The position numbers and the translations under genes were made by a program. This document shows positions 15,633 to 24,600 of a stretch of 64,000 nt of DNA, piece after piece. The notes beneath the pieces were generated by a model. The model was not told where the DNA came from. It saw only the letters and a list, made by a program, of their open reading frames with translations, and did not search any database. Positions within the stretch are counted from its first letter, which is position 1. Each line of letters starts with the position of its first letter. The stretch comes from Thauera chlorobenzoica. Lineage in GTDB: Bacteria; Pseudomonadota; Gammaproteobacteria; Burkholderiales; Rhodocyclaceae. The stretch spans positions 1,798,001 through 1,862,000 of the forward strand of contig NZ_CP018839.1 in NCBI RefSeq assembly GCF_001922305.1, in the 5' to 3' direction.

Positions 15633-17071
15633 TTGGTGCCCCAGTTCTTGGAACGGAGCACGACTTCCTTGAGGTAGCCGATGACGCAGGCGGGCTGCAG
15701 CACGAGGCTGTAGAACAGGGCGTAGAGGACGAAGCCGGCGACGTTCTTGCGCACCTTGAGCCCTTGCTCCTGGAACATCCGCACCTGGACGCGGAACATC
15801 ACGTAATTCACCAGCATCGCCAGCGGCAGCACGATCAGGGTCATCGGCCCGGCGATGTAGTAGTGGCCGAACAGCGCGAGTACGATCCCGGGCAGGAAAA
15901 CGAAGGTGTAGACGAGATCGAGATAGGGGAAGGTGGCGTTCCACCACACGAACAGACTCGACAGGCGCGGCTTGAAGAGCAGCCGCCAATGGCTCTTGAA
16001 GGCCTCGATCAGGCCGCGCGACCAGCGCTGGCGCTGGCGGATGAACTGCCGCCAGGTGGCGGGGGCGTTGGTGAACAGGCAGGCGTTTTCGCAGTATCCG
16101 ACCCGGTAGCCGGCTTCGAGCAGGGCCCAGGTGAGGACGATGTCCTCGCCCACCACCGGCCGCCAGCCGCCGACCTGGCGCAAGGCGTCGCTGCGGTAGA
16201 TCGAAAACGCGCCCTGGGCGACCAGCGTGCCCTGGTACAAGGACTGGATGCGCTTCACCGCGGCGATGCCATGGAAATAGTCCCATTCCTGGATCTTGGT
16301 GACGAGGTTGGCGCGCGAGTTGCGGACCATCACCGCGCCGGCGACCGCGGCGGTGTGCGCGGGGTCGCCGAGGAGGCGCAGGACGAGGTTTTCGAGCGCA
16401 TGCCGGAACAGGTAGGAGTCGCCATCCACGGTGATCACGTAGGGGGTGTCCACCGTCCGCAGGCCGGCGTTGAGGGCGGCGGATTTGCCCGCATTGCGCG
16501 CCAGGTGGATCACGCGGAGCCAGGGGTAGCGGGGGCGCAGGCGCTCCAGGATGGCGGCGGTGCCATCGGTGGAGCCGTCGTTGATGACGACGACGCCGAG
16601 TTCGCCGGGATAGGCCTGCAGCGCGATGCTCTCGAGGGTGTCCTCGATCGAGTCCTGCTCGTTGTAGGCAGCGACGAGGATCGTCAGGGCGGGGAGCGTG
16701 GCGGGACGGTGCTTGAATGCCGGGCGGTGGTCGAGAAGCAGGCTGGAGACCATGAACGCGTTCATGAATCCGGGCAGGAGGGCGATGCCGAAGATGACGA
16801 GGTGGGCAGCGCCGGAGCCGATATGCAGGGCGAGTGCGGCGATCCACGGCGTGGCGATGCCATAGGACAGGATGCCCCAGGCCAGAGCGGCGGCCAGCGC
16901 GAGCGAGAACTTGGCGCGAACCGGGAGGTAGCGCCTTCTGCGCGGTGCCGCGGAGGCGGCCGCAAGCGGTGCCGGCACGGCTGCCGCGTCGGGCGCGGGA
17001 GCCGGCCTGGGGGATGAGAGATCGTCGGCCTTGAGGCGCATCTGGAGTCCGCTCGGAGGGTGTCGCGACAT
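15629..17071 (-). CDS. PgaC-like family 2 processive glycosyltransferase
   Basis: The 480-aa membrane protein has two N-terminal helices, a GT2 catalytic domain and about four C-terminal helices. Catalytic motifs are VAAYNEQDSIEDTL, VVINDGSTDGT, the DxD in ITVDGDSY, GED (PVVGEDIVLTW) and QRQRW. These are the signature of processive beta-glycan synthases such as PgaC (poly-N-acetylglucosamine). The ATG at 17071 is used; 17041 is also possible. It diverges from the Lap secretion operon, so both may serve biofilm matrix formation. Confidence 0.85.
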   Translation of the reverse strand: MSRHPPSGLQMRLKADDLSSPRPAPAPDAAAVPAPLAAASAAPRRRRYLPVRAKFSLALAAALAWGILSYGIATPWIAALALHIGSGAAHLVIFGIALLPGFMNAFMVSSLLLDHRPAFKHRPATLPALTILVAAYNEQDSIEDTLESIALQAYPGELGVVVINDGSTDGTAAILERLRPRYPWLRVIHLARNAGKSAALNAGLRTVDTPYVITVDGDSYLFRHALENLVLRLLGDPAHTAAVAGAVMVRNSRANLVTKIQEWDYFHGIAAVKRIQSLYQGTLVAQGAFSIYRSDALRQVGGWRPVVGEDIVLTWALLEAGYRVGYCENACLFTNAPATWRQFIRQRQRWSRGLIEAFKSHWRLLFKPRLSSLFVWWNATFPYLDLVYTFVFLPGIVLALFGHYYIAGPMTLIVLPLAMLVNYVMFRVQVRMFQEQGLKVRKNVAGFVLYALFYSLVLQPACVIGYLKEVVLRSKNWGTK

Positions 17072-17290
17072 GCGATCCGGTGTGCGAAGGGTATCGGCCC
17101 GGGCGCAAGCCGGCTGTGAACGGCGTCACGCCGCAGCGCAGAAGGCGGGGGCCCGTATCACCCGCCGGCGGGCATGGCGAAATGTTTCATTTCGTTGCAT
17201 GATGAAGTCGCGTGCGATGGTCGCCCGGTGAGCGCGTGTTCCGCAGGAGGCAGCGGGCGGTCGTGTCGGTCTCGACATCGGAGTGCATCA

Positions 17291-19486
17291 GTGGACAGAG
17301 TGGATGCCTTGATTCCTGAGGTGGAGAGGGGGGCCTTTGCTGCGGCCGAAGCTTCCGCGGCGAAAGTGGGCGAAGACGACAGCCTGCTCGAATGTCTGAT
17401 CCTGGTGGCGCGCGCGCATGGCGCAAGCCTGACCCGGGACGCGGCCCTCGCCGGCTTGCCGCTCGCCGGCGGCGGGCTCACGCCCGCGCTGCTTTCGCGC
17501 GCCGCGCGTCGCGCCGGTCTTTCCAGCCGGATCGTGCAGCGTCCTCTGGAGCGCCTCAACGACGCCTTGCTGCCGGCCATCCTGCTGCTCGACGGCAATG
17601 AGGCCTGCATCCTCGTCGGCTGGGAGGAGGGCCGGAGCGTCGCCCGGGTGGTGTTCCCGGAGCTGGGCGAGGCCGCCGTCGACATGCCGGCGGCAGAGCT
17701 TGCGCGGCGCTATCTCGGGCGGGCGATCTACCTGCGGCCCCGCTTCCGCTTCGATGCGCGCACGCCGCAGGTGCGCGCCTCCCGCCACGGGCACTGGTTC
17801 TGGAGCGTGATTGCGGAGAACCGCTCGCTCTACCGGGATGTCCTGCTGGCGGCGTTCGCGATCAACGTGTTTGCCGTCGCGATGCCCCTGTTCGTCATGA
17901 ATGTGTATGACCGCGTGGTGCCGAACCGCGCCATCGAGACGCTGTGGGTGCTCGCCGCGGGGGTGTTCGTCGTGCTCGTCGCCGAGTTCGTCCTGCGCAC
18001 GATGCGGGGGTATTTCGTCGACCTCGCCGGCAACCGGGCCGACGTCAAGCTGTCGGCGCTGATCATGGAGCGGGTGCTGGGGATGCGGATGGAGACGCGC
18101 CCGTCCTCGGTCGGCTCCTTCGCCGCCAATCTGCGTGCTTTCGAGTCGGTGCGCGACTTCATCAGCTCGGCGACGGTGATCGCCTTCATCGATCTGCCTT
18201 TTGCGCTGCTCTTCCTCGCCGTGGTGGGCTGGATCGCCTGGCCCTTGCTGCTGCCGTTCGCGGTCGGCATCGTCCTCCTGCTGCTCTACGCGGTGGCGGT
18301 GCAGGGCAAGATGCGCGAGCTGTCGGAAACCATCTACCGTGCCGGGGCGCAGCGCAACGCGACCCTGGTCGAGGGGCTGGTGGGAATCGAGGCGATCAAG
18401 ACCCTGGGGGCGGAAGGTGTCATCCAGCGGCGCTGGGAACAGACCGCGGCGCTGCTGGCGGGGGTCGGCTCGAAGCTGCGCCTGCTGTCGGCGTCGACCA
18501 CCAACGCCTCGCTGTGGGTGCAGCACAGCGTGAGCGTGGCGGTGATCGTGATGGGGATCTACCTGATCGGCGACGGCGAACTCTCGATGGGCGGGCTGAT
18601 CGCCTGCTACCTGCTGTCGTCACGGGCGATGGCGCCGATCAGCCAGGTCGCCAGCCTGCTGGTGCATTACCACAACGCGTCGACGTCGCTGAACGCGCTC
18701 GAAGGGCTGATGGCGCAGGAGGTCGAGCGCCCGGACGAGGCCGCCTTCATCAGCCGCAAGACGCTGCGCGGCGGGATCGAGTTCCGCGACGTTGGCTTCA
18801 GCTACCCGGGGCAGTCGGCGAGTGCGCTGCGCAGCGTGTCGCTGCGCATCCAGCCGGGCGAGCACGTCGCCATCCTCGGTCGGGTCGGCTCGGGCAAGAC
18901 GACGCTCGAGAAGCTCATCCTCGGGCTGTACCGGCCCACTTCCGGTGCGGTGCTGATCGACGGCATCGACCTGAGGCAGCTCGATCCGGCGGAACTGCGG
19001 CGCAATATCGGCTATGTCGCCCAGGACCCGATGCTGTTCTACGGCAGTCTGCGCGACAACCTCGTCCTCGGGGCGGCGCCGGTCGAGGATGAGGACGTCC
19101 TCAAGGCCGCGCGCATCGCCGGCATCCTCGACCTGGTCAATGCCCATCCGCAGGGCTTCGACCTGCAGGTCGGCGAGCGCGGCAGCCTGCTCTCGGGCGG
19201 CCAGCGCCAGGCGGTGGCGCTGGCGCGTGCGCTGATCAACGATCCGCCGCTGCTGTTGTTCGACGAGCCGACTTCGTCGATGGACCGCTCCACCGAGGAG
19301 GACGTCAAGCGCCGCCTGCGCAGCTTCGCCAAGGGCAAGACCATGATCGTGATCACCCACCGGACTTCCCTGCTCGAACTGGTCGACCGGATCATCGTCA
19401 TCGATGCCGGGCGGATCGTCGCCGACGGGCCCAAGGCCCATGTCGTCGAGGCGCTTCGCCAGGGCCGGGTCGGGCGAGGCGCATGA
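17291..19486 (+). CDS. lapB: LapB-like type I secretion ABC transporter
   Basis: The 731-aa fusion has an N-terminal C39-like domain without the catalytic Cys (residues about 20-150), a six-helix transporter domain (about 165-460) and an ATPase with Walker A GRVGSGKTT, signature LLSGGQRQAVALARAL and Walker B LLLFDEPTSSMD. The inactive C39-like domain is typical of exporters of giant RTX-type adhesins. The GTG at 17291 is chosen because GGAG lies seven bases before it and the length then fits the family; the frame is open to 17174. Its stop overlaps the next start (ATGA). Confidence 0.88.
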   Translation: MDRVDALIPEVERGAFAAAEASAAKVGEDDSLLECLILVARAHGASLTRDAALAGLPLAGGGLTPALLSRAARRAGLSSRIVQRPLERLNDALLPAILLLDGNEACILVGWEEGRSVARVVFPELGEAAVDMPAAELARRYLGRAIYLRPRFRFDARTPQVRASRHGHWFWSVIAENRSLYRDVLLAAFAINVFAVAMPLFVMNVYDRVVPNRAIETLWVLAAGVFVVLVAEFVLRTMRGYFVDLAGNRADVKLSALIMERVLGMRMETRPSSVGSFAANLRAFESVRDFISSATVIAFIDLPFALLFLAVVGWIAWPLLLPFAVGIVLLLLYAVAVQGKMRELSETIYRAGAQRNATLVEGLVGIEAIKTLGAEGVIQRRWEQTAALLAGVGSKLRLLSASTTNASLWVQHSVSVAVIVMGIYLIGDGELSMGGLIACYLLSSRAMAPISQVASLLVHYHNASTSLNALEGLMAQEVERPDEAAFISRKTLRGGIEFRDVGFSYPGQSASALRSVSLRIQPGEHVAILGRVGSGKTTLEKLILGLYRPTSGAVLIDGIDLRQLDPAELRRNIGYVAQDPMLFYGSLRDNLVLGAAPVEDEDVLKAARIAGILDLVNAHPQGFDLQVGERGSLLSGGQRQAVALARALINDPPLLLFDEPTSSMDRSTEEDVKRRLRSFAKGKTMIVITHRTSLLELVDRIIVIDAGRIVADGPKAHVVEALRQGRVGRGA

Positions 19487-20904
19487 TGGAAAAATCTTCC
19501 CAGCAGCAGATCTTCGAAGGCATCGGCGAAGTGTCCGGGCGTCTCGGCCAGGTCGGCAAGCCGGTGTCCGAGCGGCTTTTCGCGCGCCTGCGGCCGTCCT
19601 CCGGGAGCGAGGATGTCGATTGGGCGGCCGATGCCGACTGGGCCCGCCTGCAGGAAGAACCGGTGCGTGCGCGCAGCCTGCTGGTGCTCGTCGTGGTCGT
19701 GTTCGGTGTGCTGCTGGTGTGGGCAGGCGTCGCCGAAGTCGACGAAGTCACCCGTGGAGTGGGCAAGGTCATCCCGTCGCAGCAACTGCAGGTGGTGCAG
19801 TCGGTCGATGGTGGCGTGGTCGAGGAAATCCTGGTCCGGGAAGGGCAGGTGGTCGGGGCGGGGGAGCTGCTGCTGCGGGTCGATCCCACCCGTTTCGTGT
19901 CCTCCCTGCGTGAAAACCGCGCCCAGTATCTGACCCTGCAGGCGAGGGCCTCGCGGCTGAGCGCGCTGACCCAGGACAGCGGGTTTGTCGCGCCGGACGA
20001 CGTTGGTGTCGAAGCGCCGGAAATCGTCGCTCACGAGCGCAGCCTGTACCTGTCCAGCCAGGCCGAGGTCGCCTCGCAGGTCGCGATCGCCCAGGAGCAG
20101 TTGTCGCAGCGCCGTCAGGAGCTGAACGAGGCGGTCTCCCGCCGCGACCAGGCCGCGCGGGCGCTCGGCCTGGTCCAGCAGGAGCTGAGCGTGACCCGGC
20201 CGCTGCTCAGCTCCGGCGCGGTTTCCGAGGTCGACCTGATCCGCCTGGAGCGCGAAGTGAGCCGTTTCCGCGGCGAGCGGGACCAGGCCGCGGCGCATAT
20301 CGCCCGCGTCCAGGCGGCGATCGCGGAAGCGCTGCAGAAGATCCAGGAGGTCGAACTCAATGCCCGCAACCAGTGGCGCTCCCAGCTTTCGGAGACCCTG
20401 GGCAAGCTCGCCAGCCTGACCGAGGGCAGCCGCGCGCTCCAGGACCGGGTCAAGCACGCCGAACTGCGGGCGCCGGTGCGCGGCACGGTCTCCCGCCTGC
20501 TGGTCAATACGGTCGGTGCGGTGGTGCAGCCGGGCAAGGAAGTGGTCGAGATCGTCCCGCTCGACGACGCCCTGATCCTCGAGGCGAGGGTCGCGCCCAA
20601 GGACATCGCCTTCCTGCGCCCGGGACAGCCGGCGGTGGTCAAATTCACCGCCTACGATTTCGCTATCTACGGCGGGCTCGATGCCGTGCTGGAGCTGATC
20701 AGCGCCGACACCGTGACCGACGAGAAGGGCAACGCGTTCTATGTCGTCCGGGTGCGGACGGTGGTGCCCAACCTGGGTGACGGCCTGCCCGTGATCCCGG
20801 GCATGGTCGCCGAGGTGGACATCCTCACCGGCAAGAAGACCATCCTTTCCTACCTGCTGAAGCCCGTCCTGCGGGCGAAAGCCAACGCAATGAGCGAACG
20901 ATGA
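19483..20904 (+). CDS. lapC: LapC-like HlyD-family type I secretion adaptor
   Basis: The 473-aa periplasmic adaptor has one N-terminal membrane helix (LLVLVVVVFGVLLVWAGVA) and a lipoyl-like barrel half beginning with VDGGVVEEILVREGQVV. A long coiled coil of Gln, Arg and Glu-rich repeats follows, then the second barrel half (LRAPVRGTVSRLLV). It bridges the LapB ATPase and the TolC-like pore. The start overlaps lapB by four bases and the stop overlaps the next gene by four, so the three genes form one translationally coupled unit. Confidence 0.88.
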   Translation: MMEKSSQQQIFEGIGEVSGRLGQVGKPVSERLFARLRPSSGSEDVDWAADADWARLQEEPVRARSLLVLVVVVFGVLLVWAGVAEVDEVTRGVGKVIPSQQLQVVQSVDGGVVEEILVREGQVVGAGELLLRVDPTRFVSSLRENRAQYLTLQARASRLSALTQDSGFVAPDDVGVEAPEIVAHERSLYLSSQAEVASQVAIAQEQLSQRRQELNEAVSRRDQAARALGLVQQELSVTRPLLSSGAVSEVDLIRLEREVSRFRGERDQAAAHIARVQAAIAEALQKIQEVELNARNQWRSQLSETLGKLASLTEGSRALQDRVKHAELRAPVRGTVSRLLVNTVGAVVQPGKEVVEIVPLDDALILEARVAPKDIAFLRPGQPAVVKFTAYDFAIYGGLDAVLELISADTVTDEKGNAFYVVRVRTVVPNLGDGLPVIPGMVAEVDILTGKKTILSYLLKPVLRAKANAMSER

Positions 20905-21530
20905 TGAAAGATTTCTTTCTGGCGCCGCCCTCGATGCCGACGCAGCGGTGGCGAGAGGCCTTTCCCGAGGCGCGGTTCTGCAGCGAGCGCAGTGCCCTCT
21001 CCGGGCCGGCAAGCGGCGACGTGATCTGGCTGGCGGCGGAGCTGCCGGACTGGCGCGGGGAACTCGCCCAGTTGCGACGGGCGTTTCCGCGCTGCGCGCT
21101 GGCCCTGCTCTCGCTGCAGCCAGACCCGCGCGAGGGCCTCACCGCGCTCGGCCTGGGGGCCCGCGGCTATTGCCATGCGCTGGCGGCGCCGTCCCTGCTG
21201 CGGGAAGTGGGCGAAGTCCTTCGTCATGGCGGGCTGTGGGTCGGCGCCGAGTTGCTGGAGCGCCTCGTGCGCTCGCTCCGGCCACGTCTGGGGCAGGAGG
21301 CGGAACCCGATCGCGGGGGGCCGGAGGCGCGCTTGTCCGGGCGCGAGGCGGAGGTCGCCCGCCTGGTCGCCGCGGGCTGGAGCAACAAGGAAGTCGCCCG
21401 TGAGCTCGACATCACCGAGCGCACGGTCAAGGCCCATCTTTCCGCGGTGTTCGACAAGCTCGCCGTGCGCGACCGGCTGCAGCTCGTGCTGCGCTACGGC
21501 AAGACGCGTCGGACTGCCGCCGAGGTGTAG
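20901..21530 (+). CDS. LuxR-type regulator with degenerate receiver, inside the lap operon
   Basis: The 209-aa protein has an N-terminal region the size of a receiver but without the acidic pair or a clear phosphoacceptor Asp (the equivalent strand reads DVIWLAAELPD). A well-conserved LuxR helix-turn-helix follows (LSGREAEVARLVAAG, NKEVARELDITERTVKAHL). It is probably controlled by something other than phosphorylation. Its ATG overlaps lapC by four bases and the adhesin gene starts 158 bases later, so it is a good candidate regulator of the adhesin. Confidence 0.82.
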   Translation: MMKDFFLAPPSMPTQRWREAFPEARFCSERSALSGPASGDVIWLAAELPDWRGELAQLRRAFPRCALALLSLQPDPREGLTALGLGARGYCHALAAPSLLREVGEVLRHGGLWVGAELLERLVRSLRPRLGQEAEPDRGGPEARLSGREAEVARLVAAGWSNKEVARELDITERTVKAHLSAVFDKLAVRDRLQLVLRYGKTRRTAAEV

Positions 21531-21688
21531 ACGCCGGCGATGGTCGGCTGTGCGCCGGGGCTGTCCACCGGTCCAATAGGCGGCGATGGCCTGCGCCAGT
21601 AGTGTGGAAACACGGATAACCAGCACGATCGTTGTCGGGAGTGAGGTTTCGCGCGCTCCGGGCCGGTCTCGTTCAAGGGAGTTTCATC

Positions 21689-24600
21689 ATGGCTCAGGTC
21701 ATCGCAACTGTCGTATCGGTCATCGGCGAAGCGTTCGTACGCGACGCGCAGGGCAACACCCGCTCGATCAAACCGGGGGATGCGCTGCTTGAAGGCGAAA
21801 CCGTCATCACCTCCGCCGGCGGGCAGGTGGAACTGGCGATGGCCGATGGTTCCTCGCTGGTGGTTGTCGAGAGCCAGGTCGTCGGCCTGGGGCTCGAGAT
21901 GCTCGACGAGGGCGCCCCCGGCGCGCAGGAAAGCGCCGTCTCCGCCAGCACCGTCGACGAGATCCTGCAAGCGCTCGAGGCCGGTGAAAGCATCGACGCG
22001 CTCCTCGAAGCTCCCGCAGCCGGCCTGGCCGGCGGCGCCGATGCAGAGGGCAGCAGCTTCGTGCGCCTGCTGCGGATTGCCGAGGACACCACCGGGGTCG
22101 ATTACGACTACAGCTTTGAACCGCAGAGCGGGCTGGTGCCGGAACCGGGCGATGCGGTGGAGACGGTCACCGGAATCGTTTCGCTGAATTACATCCTGCT
22201 CGACGACAATGGCCAGCCCCTGCTCGGACCGGATGGCAACTTCATCTTCGTCGATGGCAGCGACGTCGTCGAAGGCACGCCGATCGGCGTGCTGGCCACG
22301 GTCGATGTCGCGCCGACGGGCTCGAGCCTGGTGCTGAACATGAGCAACGGCTTGGTCATCACCATTCCGGTCGGCCAGACGACGGGGGTCGCGGTACTCG
22401 AAACTCGGCCCGACGATCTGTTCATCCAGGGTACGGACACTCTTCCGATCTCCGTCGTCGGGGCGTCGGGCGGCGGCTATGACCAGCTCGATGCGGCCCA
22501 GTCGTCTTCGGCGAACATTGTCGATGACAACGATCCGGTGTTCGCCGTCATCAGCGTCAATCTATCTTCCGTGGGCGAAGGAGAGGTTCTGACCTATACG
22601 GTCCGCCTGGTCGACCAGGCCGGCAATCCGGTGACGGTCCCCGAAGGCGGCAATGTGGATGTGCAGCTCACTTGGAGCGGGCCGGCAGCCAATCCGACCG
22701 ATGCCGCGCCGTTGCCTACGACGGTGACCATCCTGGGGGGGGCGAGCCAGACCGTCTTCCAGGTCAATGCCGTCAATGACTCGGTCAATGAGCCGATCGA
22801 GCCCTTGATTGCGGTCATTTCTGAAGTTGTGGATACGCAGTCGATTTTCGAGAACCTCGGTGCAAGCGAATTGCCCGCCGAATCGGAAATCATCGACAAC
22901 GACGTTCCCGACATCGACGTGGCGGGGATCGAGACCGCGGACGTGGTGGTGACCGAAGGGCAGACGGCGGTGTTCTCGGTGACGGTGACCAACGCCGGGG
23001 CGGGCAGCACGGTGAGCCTGGCGCTGGCCGACGGCACGGCGATCGATGCCGACTACCACGAAGCGTTCTTCCAATACAGCACGGATGGCGGCGCCACCTG
23101 GCAGGCGGTGAGCGGGCCGATCGCGGTGGGTGCGGGCGACAGCGCGCTGCTGGTGCGCACCGACACGGTCGATGACCTGCTCGACGAGAACAACGAGACC
23201 TTCACCCTGACGGGGACGCTCTCGAGCCTGGGCGACACCTACAGCGACACGGCCACGGCGACGATCATCGACAACGACGTTCCCGACATCGACGTGGCAG
23301 GGATCGAGACCGCGGACGTGGTGGTGACCGAAGGGCAGACGGCGGTGTTCTCGGTGACGGTGACCAACGCCGGGGCGGGCAGCACGGTGAGCCTGGCGCT
23401 GGCCGACGGCACGGCGGTCGATGCCGACTACCACGAAGCGTTCTTCGAATACAGCACGGACGGGGGCACGACGTGGCAGGCGGTGAGCGGGCCGATCGCG
23501 GTGGGTGCGGGCGACAGCGCGCTGCTGGTGCGCACCGACACGGTCGATGACCTGCTCGACGAGAACAACGAGACCTTCACCCTGACGGGGACGCTCTCGA
23601 GCCTGGGCGACACCTACAGCGACACGGCCACGGCGACGATCATCGACAACGACGTTCCCGACATCGACGTGGCAGGGATCGAGACCGCGGACGTGGTGGT
23701 GACCGAAGGGCAGACGGCGGTGTTCTCGGTGACGGTGACCAACGCCGGGGCGGGCAGCACGGTGAGCCTGGCGCTGGCCGACGGCACGGCGGTCGATGCC
23801 GACTACCACGAAGCGTTCTTCGAATACAGCACGGACGGGGGCACGACGTGGCAGGCGGTGAGCGGGCCGATCGCGGTGGGTGCGGGCGACAGCGCGCTGC
23901 TGGTGCGCACCGACACGGTCGATGACCTGCTCGACGAGAACAACGAGACCTTCACCCTGACGGGGACGCTCTCGAGCCTGGGCGACACCTACAGCGACAC
24001 GGCCACGGCGACGATCATCGACAACGACGTTCCCGACATCGACGTGGCAGGGATCGAGACCGCGGACGTGGTGGTGACCGAAGGGCAGACGGCGGTGTTC
24101 TCGGTGACGGTGACCAACGCCGGGGCAGGCAGCACGGTGAGCCTGGCGCTGGCCGACGGCACGGCGATCGACGCCGACTACCACGAAGCGTTCTTCGAAT
24201 ACAGCACGGACGGGGGCACGACGTGGCAGGCGGTGAGCGGGCCGATCGCGGTGGGCGCGGGCGACAGCGCGCTGCTGGTGCGCACCGACACGGTCGATGA
24301 CCTGCTCGACGAGAACAACGAGACCTTTACCCTGACGGGGACGCTCTCGAGCCTGGGCGACACCTACAGCGACACGGCGACGGCGACGATCATCGACAAC
24401 GACGTTCCCGACATCGACGTGGCAGGGATCGAGACCGCGGACGTGGTGGTGACCGAAGGGCAGACGGCGGTGTTCTCGGTGACGGTGACCAACGCCGGGG
24501 CAGGCAGCACGGTGAGCCTGGCGCTGGCCGACGGCACGGCGATCGACGCCGACTACCACGAAGCGTTCTTCGAATACAGCACGGACGGGGGCACGACGTG

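Noticed and set aside
14763..17129. 788-aa frame across the outer-membrane barrel and the glycosyltransferase
   Set aside because: The upstream two thirds are out of frame with the well-supported glycosyltransferase; the barrel protein starts at 15632.
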